Positions 27,393 to 36,824 of a DNA stretch of 64,000 nt are shown one piece after another. The stretch comes from Caballeronia sp. dw_19 (GTDB lineage: Bacteria > Pseudomonadota > Gammaproteobacteria > Burkholderiales > Burkholderiaceae): assembly GCF_018449515.1 (NCBI RefSeq), contig NZ_JAAVUQ010000005.1:310001-374000 (forward strand). The letters are read 5' to 3'. Numbering within the stretch: position 1 is the first letter of the stretch; the number at the start of each line of letters is the position of its first letter. The position numbers and the translations under genes were made by a program. The notes beneath the pieces are model-generated. The model was not told the DNA's origin, made no database searches, and was given only the letters and a program-made list of their open reading frames with translations.

Positions 27393-28235
27393 ATGCGTTT
27401 TGAAGGTTCATCGCAATATGTCGCCACCGACGATCTCAAGCTCGCCGTCAACGCCGCCATCACCCTGCAGCGCCCGCTCCTGATCAAGGGCGAGCCCGGC
27501 ACCGGCAAGACGATGCTGGCCGAGGAAGTCGCCGCCGCGCTCGGCATGCCGCTCCTGCAATGGCACATCAAGTCGACCACCAAAGCCCAGCAGGGCCTCT
27601 ACGAGTACGACGCGGTGTCGCGCCTGCGCGATTCCCAGCTCGGCGACGAACGCGTGAAGGACATCCGCAATTACATCGTCAAAGGTGTGCTGTGGCAGGC
27701 TTTCGACGCCGATGAACCCGGCGTGCTGCTGATCGACGAAATCGATAAAGCGGACATCGAATTCCCGAACGACCTGCTGCGCGAACTCGACCGGATGGAG
27801 TTCTACGTCTACGAGACCCACGAACTGGTGAAAGCGAAACACCGGCCGCTGGTGATCATCACGTCAAACAACGAAAAAGAACTGCCCGACGCGTTTCTGC
27901 GCCGCTGCTTTTTCCACTACATCAAATTCCCCGAACCCACGACGATGAAACAGATCGTCGAGGTGCATTTCCCCGGCATCAAGCAGGAACTGCTCGCCGC
28001 CGCGATGCAAAGTTTCTTCGAGTTGCGCAACGTGTCGGGCCTGAAGAAGAAACCATCGACATCGGAATTGCTCGACTGGCTGAAGCTGCTGCTGGCCGAA
28101 GATATTGGCCCCGAAGCGCTGCGCTCCACCGATCAGAAACAGGTCATCCCGCCGTTGCATGGCGCGTTGCTCAAGAACGAACAGGACCTGAGCCTGTTCG
28201 AGCGCCTGCTGTTCATGAACCGCAACAACCGTTGA
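27393..28235 (+). CDS. MoxR-type AAA+ ATPase
   Basis: A 280-residue AAA+ chaperone-like ATPase. Walker A is GEPGTGKT near residue 34, Walker B is LLIDEIDKAD near 113, followed by a sensor-type TSNNEKELPDAFLRRCFFHYIKFP. MoxR proteins work with VWA-domain partners to fit metals or mature protein complexes. Here the VWA gene lies two genes downstream, with a GNAT between. The ATG at 27393 has GAGGGA upstream. Confidence 0.93.
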   Translation: MRFEGSSQYVATDDLKLAVNAAITLQRPLLIKGEPGTGKTMLAEEVAAALGMPLLQWHIKSTTKAQQGLYEYDAVSRLRDSQLGDERVKDIRNYIVKGVLWQAFDADEPGVLLIDEIDKADIEFPNDLLRELDRMEFYVYETHELVKAKHRPLVIITSNNEKELPDAFLRRCFFHYIKFPEPTTMKQIVEVHFPGIKQELLAAAMQSFFELRNVSGLKKKPSTSELLDWLKLLLAEDIGPEALRSTDQKQVIPPLHGALLKNEQDLSLFERLLFMNRNNR

Positions 28236-28248
28236 AAGGGCTGCAAGC

Positions 28249-28863
28249 ATGAGCCGCTGGATCGATCCGGTTACGCTGGAAGGCAGGTACGTGAGACTCG
28301 TGCCGCTCGAACGCGAACACCAGGATGCGCTCGCCAACGCCGCAGCGGACGGCGAGTTGTGGAAGCTCTGGTACACGAGCGTCCCCTCGCCCGAAACGAT
28401 CACCGCATGGATGGACGCGGCGCTCGCCATGCGCGATTCAGACGGCGCGCAACCCTTCGCGATCATCGACGCGCAGACGGGCGACGTAATCGGCAGCACG
28501 CGTTATATGAATGTCGAGGCGGCACATCGGCGGCTGGAGATCGGCAGTACGTGGTATGCCAAACGCGTGCAGCGCACGGCGATCAACACCGAGGCCAAGC
28601 TGCTCCTGCTCTCGCACGCGTTCGATACGCTGAAGACCATCGCCGTCGAGTTCCGGACTCACTTCATGAACCGGCAATCGCGCGCGGCTATTGCGCGGCT
28701 GGGGGCGAAGGAAGACGGGATTCTGCGCAATCACCAGATCGGCCGGGACGGCATTTACCGCGATACGGTGGTATTTTCGATTATCGAGTCCGAGTGGCCG
28801 GCCGTACGCGCGAATCTGCGCGCCAAACTCGAAACGCGGTTCGACTTGCCGCTCGACTCGTAG
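28249..28863 (+). CDS. GNAT-family N-acetyltransferase (RimJ/RimL-like)
   Basis: A 204-residue acetyltransferase. The start TLEGRYVRLVPLEREHQDAL and the core FAIIDAQTGDVIGSTRYMNVEAAHRRLEIGSTWYAKRVQRTAINTEAKLLLLSHAFD match the RimJ/RimL branch, which acetylates protein N-termini or small amines. HFMNRQSRAAIARLGAKEDGILRNHQI is the usual C-terminal pattern. It sits 13 bp after moxR and 39 bp before the VWA gene, so it is probably in that operon. Whether it acetylates a member of the complex is unknown. Confidence 0.9.
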   Translation: MSRWIDPVTLEGRYVRLVPLEREHQDALANAAADGELWKLWYTSVPSPETITAWMDAALAMRDSDGAQPFAIIDAQTGDVIGSTRYMNVEAAHRRLEIGSTWYAKRVQRTAINTEAKLLLLSHAFDTLKTIAVEFRTHFMNRQSRAAIARLGAKEDGILRNHQIGRDGIYRDTVVFSIIESEWPAVRANLRAKLETRFDLPLDS

Positions 28864-28902
28864 CGCGACTCGTACTGCGACAGATTGGGCAAGGAGCCCG
28901 GC

Positions 28903-30078
28903 ATGCTGATCGATTTTTTCTATTCTCTGCGCGGCGCCAAGCTACCGGTTTCGGTCAAGGAATACCTGACGCTGCTTGAAGCACTCAAGGCCCAGGTAAT
29001 CGGGCCTTCTATCGACGAGTTCTATTTTCTCGCGCGCATGACGCTGATCAAGGACGAGAAATACTTCGATAAATTCGATCAGGCGTTCGGCGCCTATTTC
29101 AAGGGTATCGCGACACTCGATGAAGACGCGTTCAATGTGCCGCTCGAATGGCTCAAGAAACGGCTGGAGCGGGATTTCACGCCCGAGGAAAAACGCCAGA
29201 TAGAAGCGCTTGGCGGTATCGATAAATTGATGGAACGCCTGAAGCAACTTCTCGATGAGCAGAATGAACGGCACGAAGGCGGCAGCAAGTGGATTGGTTC
29301 AGGCGGGACATCGCCGTTCGGCAATGGCGGGTTTAATCCGGAGGGGATTCGAATTGGCGGGGATTCCGCTGACAACCGGACGGCGGTCAAGGTCTGGGAT
29401 GAGCGCGCCTATCAGGATTACGACGATCAGGTCGAGATAGGGACACGTAATATCAAAGTGGCGTTGCGGCGCTTGCGGCGTTTCGCGCGCGAAGGCGCCG
29501 CCGATGAACTCGATCTCCCCGACACCATTCGCAGCACCGCCGCCAATGCCGGCTGGCTAGATATCAAGATGGTGCCGGAGCGCCACAATAATGTGAAGGT
29601 CCTGATGCTGCTGGATGTAGGCGGGTCGATGGACGACCATATCAAGCGCGTTGAAGAACTGTTTTCCGCAGCGAAATCGGAGTTCAAGCATCTGGAGTTT
29701 TATTACTTCCATAACTGCGTGTATGACTATCTCTGGAAAAACAACCGAAGACGACATGGCGAACGCACCGCCACGTTCGATGTGCTGCACAAATTTTCAC
29801 CTGATACCAAGCTGATTTTTGTCGGCGATGCAACCATGAGTCCGTACGAGGTCGTTCAACCCGGCGGATCGGTTGAATATAACAATGCCGAAGCTGGCGC
29901 GGTCTGGCTAAGGCGACTCGCCGATCAGTTCCCCCATTTCGCGTGGCTCAATCCTGAGCCTGAAAGGCTTTGGGAATATCGGCAATCGGTATCGATTATT
30001 CGGCAAGTACTGGGCGGCCGAATGTTTGGGTTGACGCTTGGCGGGCTTGAAAGCGCGATGCGGGCGCTTTCCAAATAA
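28903..30078 (+). CDS. VWA-domain protein, CoxE-like
   Basis: A 391-residue protein with ATG at 28903 behind AAGGAG. The N-terminal part begins MLIDFFYSLRGAKLPVSVKEYLTLLEAL, then a DUF444/CoxE-like region and a Gly-rich linker. The C-terminal VWA domain has a changed metal site: LMLLDVGGSMDDHIK, where Asp238-x-Gly-x-Ser replaces the canonical DxSxS. Such proteins pair with MoxR ATPases, and the gene order moxR-GNAT-VWA here supports that. No CO dehydrogenase or other obvious client gene lies alongside. Confidence 0.9.
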   Translation: MLIDFFYSLRGAKLPVSVKEYLTLLEALKAQVIGPSIDEFYFLARMTLIKDEKYFDKFDQAFGAYFKGIATLDEDAFNVPLEWLKKRLERDFTPEEKRQIEALGGIDKLMERLKQLLDEQNERHEGGSKWIGSGGTSPFGNGGFNPEGIRIGGDSADNRTAVKVWDERAYQDYDDQVEIGTRNIKVALRRLRRFAREGAADELDLPDTIRSTAANAGWLDIKMVPERHNNVKVLMLLDVGGSMDDHIKRVEELFSAAKSEFKHLEFYYFHNCVYDYLWKNNRRRHGERTATFDVLHKFSPDTKLIFVGDATMSPYEVVQPGGSVEYNNAEAGAVWLRRLADQFPHFAWLNPEPERLWEYRQSVSIIRQVLGGRMFGLTLGGLESAMRALSK

Positions 30079-30261
30079 CCGTCGGTTGTTCGCAGCTCTC
30101 CTGCCGCGCGCCGTTCAATACAAATTGAAGGGCTTATACCGGCCCCTTTACCCCTTTTATTCACATCGATTTAAAGTGGCACGGCAATTTTTTTCCAGAC
30201 TGTCACTGCCCTTAATCCCTTCCGGCCAGTACGATCTGCGACTCGTCCTCCAAGGTTTCGC

Positions 30262-31449
30262 ATGAATCCGCCCGCCACGACCTTCCGCCCCCTCGCCGAT
30301 TCCTCCGTCTCCGCGCTTGTCGCGGGATTCGTCGCCATGATGACGGGCTATACGAGTTCGCTCGTCCTCATGTTCCAGGCCGGGCGTGCCGCCCATCTCT
30401 CCGATGCCCAGATTTCCTCCTGGATCTGGGCCCTCTCCATTGGCATGGCGCTGTGCACGATCGGCCTGTCGCTCAAGTTTCGCGCGCCGATAGTCGCCGC
30501 CTGGTCGACGCCCGGCGCCGCTCTCCTCGTGACCTCGCTCCCGAACGTGGCGTACCCGGACGCCATCGGCGCTTTCGTCGTGTGCGCGGTTTTGCTCACC
30601 ATCGTGGGCCTCACCGGCTGGTTCGATACGCTGATGCGGAAAATTCCGGCCAGCATTGCCGCCGCGCTGCTGGCCGGCATCCTGTTCGAGATCGGCATCG
30701 AGATCTTCAAGGCCGCCCAGTTCCAGACCGCCCTCGTCCTGGCGATGTTCTTCACCTATCTGGTCGTGAAACGCCTCGCGCCCCGTTATGCCGTCCTGAT
30801 GACGCTCGTGGTCGGCATCGTGGCTGCGGGGTCGCTCGGTTTGCTCGACTTCAGCCAGTTCCACGTCGCGCTCGCCCACCCCGTTTTCACCCTGCCGCAC
30901 TTCTCGCTCGCGGCGGTCATCAGTATCGGCATACCGCTGTTCGTGGTCGCGGTGGCCTCGCAGAACGTGCCCGGCATCGCCGTGCTGCGCGCGGACGGCT
31001 ATGACACCCCGTCAGCGCCGCTGATCGCGACAACCGGCCTCGCGTCGCTTGTGCTCGCGCCGTTCGGCTCTCACGGCATCAACCTGGCGGCCATCACCGC
31101 CGCGATCTGCACTGGCCCCGAAGCCAGCGAAGACCGCTCGAAGCGCTACATGGCCGCCGTCTGGTGCGGGATTTTCTATCTCCTGGCCGGCGTGTTCGGT
31201 GCGACCATCGCCGCCTTGTTCGCATCGATGCCAAAAGCGCTGGTCGTGTCAGTCGCCGCGCTGGCCTTGTTCGGCTCGATCATGAGCGGCCTCACCAACG
31301 CGATGAGCGACCCGCGCCAGCGCGAAGCAGCGCTCGTCACGTTCATGGTGACCGCGTCGGGACTGACGCTGCTGTCGATAGGCTCCGCGTTCTGGGGCCT
31401 GGTCGCGGGCGTCGTCACGCAGATTGTGCTCAACGCGCGGCGGGCGTAG
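30262..31449 (+). CDS. benE: Benzoate/H+ symporter, BenE family
   Basis: A 395-residue inner-membrane transporter with about twelve hydrophobic segments. It opens with PLADSSVSALVAGFVAMMTGYTSSLVLMFQA, matching BenE. The signature SQNVPGIAVLRADGYDTP lies in the middle, followed by FGSHGINLAAITAAICTGPEASED, both typical of the family. It would import benzoate with protons. No ben catabolic genes or benzoate regulator are in the window, so the link to benzoate is by homology only. Confidence 0.92.
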   Translation: MNPPATTFRPLADSSVSALVAGFVAMMTGYTSSLVLMFQAGRAAHLSDAQISSWIWALSIGMALCTIGLSLKFRAPIVAAWSTPGAALLVTSLPNVAYPDAIGAFVVCAVLLTIVGLTGWFDTLMRKIPASIAAALLAGILFEIGIEIFKAAQFQTALVLAMFFTYLVVKRLAPRYAVLMTLVVGIVAAGSLGLLDFSQFHVALAHPVFTLPHFSLAAVISIGIPLFVVAVASQNVPGIAVLRADGYDTPSAPLIATTGLASLVLAPFGSHGINLAAITAAICTGPEASEDRSKRYMAAVWCGIFYLLAGVFGATIAALFASMPKALVVSVAALALFGSIMSGLTNAMSDPRQREAALVTFMVTASGLTLLSIGSAFWGLVAGVVTQIVLNARRA

Positions 31450-31885
31450 ATTGATTGTATCGACGCGAAATGTTCACGCGAACAACGTGTAATGGGGCGT
31501 GGGTTGATGCCGGGCTCTGGGCATCGGAATTGCGTAAGAGACATGGGGCATGAGGCATGGCCCATGCGCAACATCCGCCACCCTTGTACCCGCAGGTCTG
31601 CGATCGCGGCGACCGGCGCAGCGGGTGAACTCTCGAAGCCACCTGCCGTCGAAACGAGTTGAGCATCGTATGCAACGCGGCAGATCAGCGGCCGAAGGCA
31701 AGAAGCACAACCGCGAACCACGGCGTTCTCTGCGCCAAATGGCGCGGCAGGAATAGAATGGCAATCTTGGGCGAGCCGCTCGCCAGCAGCTTTGGCGCAG
31801 CACCAGCACCGGCGGCCTCGCACAACCCTTTCACCCGCGGGCATTCCGCATCTTTGACAACGGCATAACGCGCCGAAGACCAGAT
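31450..31885. other. Gene-free stretch between benE and the transaldolase gene
   Basis: No supported gene. A TAGAAT -10-like element lies near 31752 with no good -35. Symmetric sites include GCGCCA-AA-TGGCGC (31732-31745) and CATGGG...CCCATG around 31541-31565. The tal promoter probably lies here but could not be fixed. Confidence 0.4.
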
Positions 31886-32839
31886 ATGACCACCGCTCTC
31901 GACCAGCTCAAGCAATACACCACCGTCGTCGCCGATACCGGCAACTTCCAGCAACTCGGCGAGTTCAAGCCGCAAGACGCGACCACGAACCCGTCGCTGA
32001 TCCTCAAGGCCGTCCAGAACGATGCCTACAAGCCGCTGCTCGAGAAGACCGTCAAGGACCACGCGAGCAAGCCGATGGGCCAGATCATCGACCAGTTGCT
32101 GATCGCTTTCGGCAAGGAAATCCTGAAGATCGTTCCGGGCCGTGTATCGACTGAAGTCGACGCCCGCCTGTCGTTCGACATCAAAGGTTCGATCGCCAAG
32201 GGCCGCGACATCATCAAGCTGTACGAAGACTCGGGCATTGACCGCAAGCGCATCCTGGTCAAGCTCGCGTCGACGTGGGAAGGCATCCGCGCCATGGAAA
32301 CGCTGCAGAAAGAAGGCATCCACTGCAACATGACGCTGCTGTTCTCGACCGCGCAAGCCGCGGCCGCAGCGGACGCCGGCGCGCAATTGATCTCGCCGTT
32401 CGTCGGCCGCATCTACGACTGGTACAAGAAGTCGGCAGGCGCGGATTGGGACGCAGTCAAGATGGGCGGCGCGAACGATCCGGGCGTGCAATCGGTGCGC
32501 AAGATCTACGCGTACTACAAGAAGTTCGGCTACAAGACGGAAGTGATGGGCGCGAGTTTTCGCACCGTCAGCCAGATCACCGAACTGGCCGGCTGTGACC
32601 TGCTGACCATCAGCCCGGATCTGCTGCAAAAGCTCGCCGAGAGCACTGAAAAGGTTGAACGCAAGCTGTCGCCGGAAGCGGTCGCGAATGATCCCGTGAG
32701 CAAGATCGAAGTCGATGAATCGAGCTTCCGCTTCCTCGTCAACGACGACGCCATGGCAACCGAAAAGCTGGCAGAAGGCATCCGCGCGTTCGCCGCCGAC
32801 GCCGTCAAGCTCGAAAAACTGATCGAAGCGCTGAAATAA
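31886..32839 (+). CDS. tal: Transaldolase
   Basis: A 317-residue TalB-type enzyme of the non-oxidative pentose phosphate pathway, moving a dihydroxyacetone unit between sugar phosphates. The Schiff-base Lys126 lies in [12 protein letters not shown], and [12 protein letters not shown] at 31-42 is the other family signature. The length is normal. No zwf or tkt gene lies next to it. A strong terminator follows. Confidence 0.97.
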   Translation: MTTALDQLKQYTTVVADTGNFQQLGEFKPQDATTNPSLILKAVQNDAYKPLLEKTVKDHASKPMGQIIDQLLIAFGKEILKIVPGRVSTEVDARLSFDIKGSIAKGRDIIKLYEDSGIDRKRILVKLASTWEGIRAMETLQKEGIHCNMTLLFSTAQAAAAADAGAQLISPFVGRIYDWYKKSAGADWDAVKMGGANDPGVQSVRKIYAYYKKFGYKTEVMGASFRTVSQITELAGCDLLTISPDLLQKLAESTEKVERKLSPEAVANDPVSKIEVDESSFRFLVNDDAMATEKLAEGIRAFAADAVKLEKLIEALK

Positions 32840-32877
32840 TTTCGCGGCTGCAACACCTGTATTTCGCGTCTGAAAAC

Positions 32878-32911
32878 GGGCGTCGGCGCTATTGCGCCGA
32901 CGCCTTTTTTT
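32878..32911 (+). terminator. Intrinsic terminator of tal
   Basis: A perfect ten-pair stem GCGTCGGCGC / GCGCCGACGC (32880-32889 with 32894-32903) around TATT, followed by a seven-T run. Confidence 0.9.
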
Positions 32912-33008
32912 ATGCGGATGGAGGCTGCGGGGTGCGTTTTTAGCCCTCCGGCGTGGGCTAGACTTTTGGCACGGGTGGCTAAGCTGCCCGACTCACCAGG
33001 AGTTGCCA

Positions 33009-33425
33009 ATGCGTCTCGAACCCTATTTGTTCTTCAACGGCCGCACCGAAGAAGCGCTCGCGTTCTACCAAAAAGCGCTCGGCGCGGAAACCTTGTCCGT
33101 CCTGCATTTCAAGGATTCTCCCGAAGGCGTGAAAGCCACACCGGAATGGCTGGACAAGGTCATGCACGCGACGTTCAGGATAGGGGCAAGCCTGATCATG
33201 GCGTCCGATGGCGTGAACGCCGCGCCTCAGGTTTTCTCGGGTTTCAGTATTTCGATCTCCGCCGACGACCTCGCATCCGGCGAGAAAATGTTCACGGCAC
33301 TCAGCGACGGCGGCGACGTCCGGATGGCGTGGCAACGGACGTTCTGGACCAGCGGGTTCGGCATGGTTTGCGATCGATTCGGCATCCCGTGGATGGTGAC
33401 CGTCATGGACGACCTCGGCGGATAG
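33009..33425 (+). CDS. VOC-family protein, PhnB-like
   Basis: A 138-residue vicinal-oxygen-chelate protein with ATG at 33009 behind AGGAG. It begins MRLEPYLFFNGRTEEALAFYQKALGAE, then HFKDSPEG, HATFRIGASLIMASDG and a closing QRTFWTSGFGMVCDRFGIPWMV, the usual pattern of the PhnB/3-demethylubiquinone-9 methyltransferase-like group. Metal-binding His and Glu are partly present. The substrate is unknown. It is a single gene convergent with the FUSC permease gene. Confidence 0.88.
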   Translation: MRLEPYLFFNGRTEEALAFYQKALGAETLSVLHFKDSPEGVKATPEWLDKVMHATFRIGASLIMASDGVNAAPQVFSGFSISISADDLASGEKMFTALSDGGDVRMAWQRTFWTSGFGMVCDRFGIPWMVTVMDDLGG

Positions 33426-33466
33426 CGCCCCCTCGGAGCGCAGGGGTGCTCAACCCCGTCTCCCAT

Positions 33467-34576
33467 TCACCGATGAAACGGCTGCGCGCCCTCGATGTTC
33501 CATTGCCGCTCGATCTCGATCAGCCGCAAACGCAATCTGTCGACCTGTTCCGCCAGCCGTTGCGCGGGCCAGTATGGTCCCTGCAATTCGGGCGCGAGCT
33601 CCGCGGCAACCCGGACGTTGCGCTCCAGTCGCGCCGCCGCTGCGGGAGACCCGGTCGCGGCGTGCAGCAAGCCTACCCGCCCGAACCGCAACGCACGGGC
33701 GATCAGCAGCAACGTGTGCCTGATCGCCCGCTCGTCTGCGTGAGCACTCGCGATGAGTCCGAGCCCGTCCGCCGGCATGGCCGACGCCATCATTTCGAGC
33801 GCGCTCAGAATTGACCGGTGCTGGCGCTGGATGTCGTCGAGCACCGCGGCCGGCACGTCGATCTCTTTTGCCACCGACGCCAGCAATGAACGCGAGCTCA
33901 CCAGCCGCGCGTTCATCGTGAGAAAGCGCTTGGTCAGGGTGTCGGCGGGCATTGGCAGCCCTTCCGCGACCGCGCCGTAAATCCGCGCGCAGTCGCGCAT
34001 GTTGTCGGCGAGGCGGTAGCGCCATGAATAGGTGGCGTATTGCGGCAGCACGAACGAAAACGCGAGCGCGATCACAATTCCGATCAGCACCGTCAAGGTG
34101 CGCCACAAGCCGACTTCGATGGACAGATCGCCGTGTCCCGCGACGATAATCGTCGTGATGGCCGTCAGCAACGCGATATATCCCGGTTTGCCGATGGCGT
34201 GATACGCGCAAACGCCGGCAATCACCGCCAGCAGCGCGTACGTGATCATCGTCGAATGGGTAGCCGATTGCAGCAGGATCAGCCCCAACCCTAGCGACGC
34301 GCCAAGCAGCGTGCCCAGCGCGCGCTCCGCAGCCTTCTTGCGGATATTGCCGTGATGCTGCAAGCCACCGATCACCACCAGCAATGTCACCGACGACCAT
34401 TCGCCGTGCGGAATATCGATACCCGAGGTCAACGCAATCGACGCAAGCATGGCCAGCGCCACGCGCGCCGCATGCAGGTATTTAGCGTAGCGATAGCGAA
34501 AATACGGCGAGCCGAGCACATGCAGTAAGCGCCGTGCCTGGCTGCGGTGAGGCCTGCTCGTATCGGTCGAGGACAT
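33467..34576 (-). CDS. FUSC-family membrane protein (aromatic-acid efflux/fusaric acid resistance-like)
   Basis: A 369-residue inner-membrane protein, starting MSSTDTSRPHRSQARRLLHVLG at 34576. About six membrane helices occur in residues 35-185, among them AARVALAMLASIALTSGI and WSSVTLLVVIGGLQHHGNIRKKAAERALGTLLGA, the FUSC signature. A soluble helical C-terminal half follows. Relatives such as AaeB and YccS export aromatic acids or are of unknown use. No partner membrane-fusion (AaeA) gene is nearby, and at about half the length of AaeB it is a short member. Confidence 0.85.
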   Translation of the reverse strand: MSSTDTSRPHRSQARRLLHVLGSPYFRYRYAKYLHAARVALAMLASIALTSGIDIPHGEWSSVTLLVVIGGLQHHGNIRKKAAERALGTLLGASLGLGLILLQSATHSTMITYALLAVIAGVCAYHAIGKPGYIALLTAITTIIVAGHGDLSIEVGLWRTLTVLIGIVIALAFSFVLPQYATYSWRYRLADNMRDCARIYGAVAEGLPMPADTLTKRFLTMNARLVSSRSLLASVAKEIDVPAAVLDDIQRQHRSILSALEMMASAMPADGLGLIASAHADERAIRHTLLLIARALRFGRVGLLHAATGSPAAAARLERNVRVAAELAPELQGPYWPAQRLAEQVDRLRLRLIEIERQWNIEGAQPFHR

Positions 34577-34640
34577 GCGGTTCCAGTGTATTGACGGGCA
34601 AAAGCGGGGCAAGAGGCTGATGAAAGCGGGCGCACAAAAC

Positions 34641-34672
34641 AAAACGCCCGCAACATCCGTTACGGGCGTTTT
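34641..34672 (-). terminator. Intrinsic terminator of the mctP operon
   Basis: A ten-pair stem AAAACGCCCG / CGGGCGTTTT (34641-34650 with 34663-34672). On the minus strand it is followed by GTTTTGTG. It lies 60 bp past the mctP stop. Confidence 0.75.
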
Positions 34673-34731
34673 ACCAGCTTTCGGGTCAGAACGGGGTTGG
34701 ATCGCCCGTTTTTCCCGGATCAAGATCAGGA

Positions 34732-36285
34732 TCAGGTTTCCGCGACGTCGAGATAATCCTCGGGGCTCGTACGGTCGTCCGAGCGCTTCAGACCGATCAC
34801 ACGCACCAGAATGCTCACCACGATCGATACCACCAGATTCACGACCAGTGCCCACACCGCGGCGTAACCGGGAATCGCATAGCCGAACAGGTGGATCGTG
34901 AAGATCGAGCCAGCCAGTTTCAGCGACACCGCCATCCATGTACCCGTCGCAATGCCGGCGGCCCAGCCGAGCAGCAAGCCACGGTGATCAAGAACCCGCG
35001 TGTACAGACCGAGCACCAGCGCCGGCAGCGTCTGGATAATCCAGATCCCGCCGAGCAGTTGCAACTGGATAGCGTAGGTCAGCGGCAGCGCAAGAATAAA
35101 CACGACAGCGCCCACCTTCACCAGCAGCGACACCAGCTTGGCAACATTGGTTTCCTGCTCCGGCGTCATGTTCGTGTTCACGAACTCCTTATGCACGTTG
35201 CGCGTGTACAGGTTGGCCGCTGCGATCGACATGATGGCCGCCGGAACCAGCGCGCCAATACCGATTGCTGCGAACGCCACGCCCACGAACCACGACGGGA
35301 AGAAGTGCAGGAACAGTGCCGGGACGGCGAAGTTCGCACCATACGCCTTGAAGTACGGGGCGAATTCCGGCATGTCCTTCACGCCCGATGCCAGCGCCAT
35401 GTAACCCAGCAACGCGAGCAAACCGAGCACCAGCGAATACGCCGGCAGAAGCGCCATGTTGCGGCGGATCGTGTTACCCGACTTCGACGACAGCACCGCC
35501 GTCACCGAGTGCGGATACAGGAACAGCGCAAGCGCTGACCCGACCGCCAACGTGGCGTACGCGCTGTAACCGTTCAGGCTCGACGCATCCGGTGCCTTCA
35601 GCAGGATCTTCGCCGGATCGACATGACTGAAGATCGCGCCGAAACCGCCGAGCTGTGCCGGGATGATGATCATGGCAGCGATGATCACGATGTAGATCAG
35701 CACGTCCTTCACGACCGCGATCATGGCCGGCGCGCGCAGGCCTGACGTGTACGTGTAGGCCGCGAGAATCGCGAACGCGATGATCAGCGGCAGATCGCCA
35801 ACGAAGCCGGTTGTATCGAAGCCGAGCGCGCCGATCACCACTTCAATACCGACAAGCTGCAGCGCGATATACGGCATCGTCGCGACAATGCCCGTCACGG
35901 CAATGGCCAGCGCCAGCATGCGGCTGTTGTAGCGAGCGTGCACGAAGTCGGCAGCGGTGACGTAGCCGAATTTCTTCGAGATCGCCCAGAGCTTGGGGAA
36001 CACCACGAACGCGAACGGATAGATCAGGATGGTGTACGGCAACGCGAAGAAGCCGGTAGCGCCCGCGCCGAACACGAGCGCGGGAACCGCGACGAACGTG
36101 TAGGCCGTATAAAGATCGCCGCCGAGCAGGAACCACGTGACGATCGTGCCGAAGCGACGGCCGCCCAGGCCCCATTCATCGAGTTGTCCGAGATCGGCCT
36201 TGCGCCAGTGGGCAGCAACAAAACCCAGGATCGTCACGCCGACAAAAAACAGGACGAAGACGAAGGTTGCCGTGGAATTCATCAT
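34732..36285 (-). CDS. mctP: Monocarboxylate uptake permease, SSS family
   Basis: A 517-residue sodium/solute-symporter-family protein with about thirteen membrane helices. WGLGGRRFGTIVTWFLLGGDLYTAYTFVAVPALVFGAGATGFFALPYT and YVTAADFVHARYNSRMLA match MctP of rhizobia, which takes up lactate, pyruvate, propionate and alanine. The start MMNSTATFVFVLFFVG at 36285 overlaps the stop of the DUF3311 gene in an ATGA arrangement, so it is translationally coupled. No mctSR-like two-component genes are adjacent. Confidence 0.92.
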   Translation of the reverse strand: MMNSTATFVFVLFFVGVTILGFVAAHWRKADLGQLDEWGLGGRRFGTIVTWFLLGGDLYTAYTFVAVPALVFGAGATGFFALPYTILIYPFAFVVFPKLWAISKKFGYVTAADFVHARYNSRMLALAIAVTGIVATMPYIALQLVGIEVVIGALGFDTTGFVGDLPLIIAFAILAAYTYTSGLRAPAMIAVVKDVLIYIVIIAAMIIIPAQLGGFGAIFSHVDPAKILLKAPDASSLNGYSAYATLAVGSALALFLYPHSVTAVLSSKSGNTIRRNMALLPAYSLVLGLLALLGYMALASGVKDMPEFAPYFKAYGANFAVPALFLHFFPSWFVGVAFAAIGIGALVPAAIMSIAAANLYTRNVHKEFVNTNMTPEQETNVAKLVSLLVKVGAVVFILALPLTYAIQLQLLGGIWIIQTLPALVLGLYTRVLDHRGLLLGWAAGIATGTWMAVSLKLAGSIFTIHLFGYAIPGYAAVWALVVNLVVSIVVSILVRVIGLKRSDDRTSPEDYLDVAET

Positions 36286-36536
36286 CGCGGGCTCCCGGGC
36301 GTGAGCTTGGGAACATCGTGGATGGGCTTGGTCTTGACATAGACCAGGGCCGTAATCACCGCGCTGATCAGCACCCAGAGCAACTGGTACCAGTAGAAAA
36401 ATGGAAAGCCCATGAGCACGGGCTCGATCTTGTTGTAGAACGGCACCCAGACCACGCCGATCCACGGAAGAACCAGCAGCCAGAGCCACTGCTTGTTGCG
36501 AACTTGACCACTGGCGGTCACCGCCTCTTGAGCCAT
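36282..36536 (-). CDS. DUF3311 small membrane protein, MctP partner
   Basis: An 84-residue protein starting MAQEAVTASGQVRNKQ at 36536, with AGGAG upstream. Two hydrophobic helices, WLWLLVLPWIGVVWVPFY and FFYWYQLLWVLISAVITALVYV, match DUF3311, which is regularly found just before SSS permeases. It is likely a small subunit or assembly factor, as in other SSS permease pairs, though this is inference. Its stop overlaps the mctP start. Confidence 0.9.
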   Translation of the reverse strand: MAQEAVTASGQVRNKQWLWLLVLPWIGVVWVPFYNKIEPVLMGFPFFYWYQLLWVLISAVITALVYVKTKPIHDVPKLTPGSPR

Positions 36537-36642
36537 GACGCTCTCCTCTTTTTTTGAAATGTGCTGCTCGACCAAGGCTCTGAGCGGGTCTCGCGGCAAA
36601 GCTCAGTCTCTCGGTCTAATAGCGCCCCGAAATAACACGTGG

Positions 36643-36670
36643 AGTATATGGACGCTGAAAAGCGGGTCAA
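36643..36670 (-). promoter_or_regulatory. Sigma-70 promoter for DUF3311-mctP
   Basis: On the minus strand TTGACC (36670-36665) and TATACT (36648-36643) are separated by 16 bases, five of six matches at each. The start of transcription would be near 36636, giving a leader of about 100 nt. Confidence 0.7.
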
Positions 36671-36824
36671 GCAGGGCGAACCCGAACCGTAATGACGGAA
36701 AACAGCCCTATGTAATGTCTTGCTGTCGTGCTGTCTTGCCCTGCTTCGGTCGAAGACATTACATTCGGGCAGCGGGTTCGCGGTCGTATCTCGCCGTGGG
36801 GGCTTTAGCCTGGACCCTTGGCGA

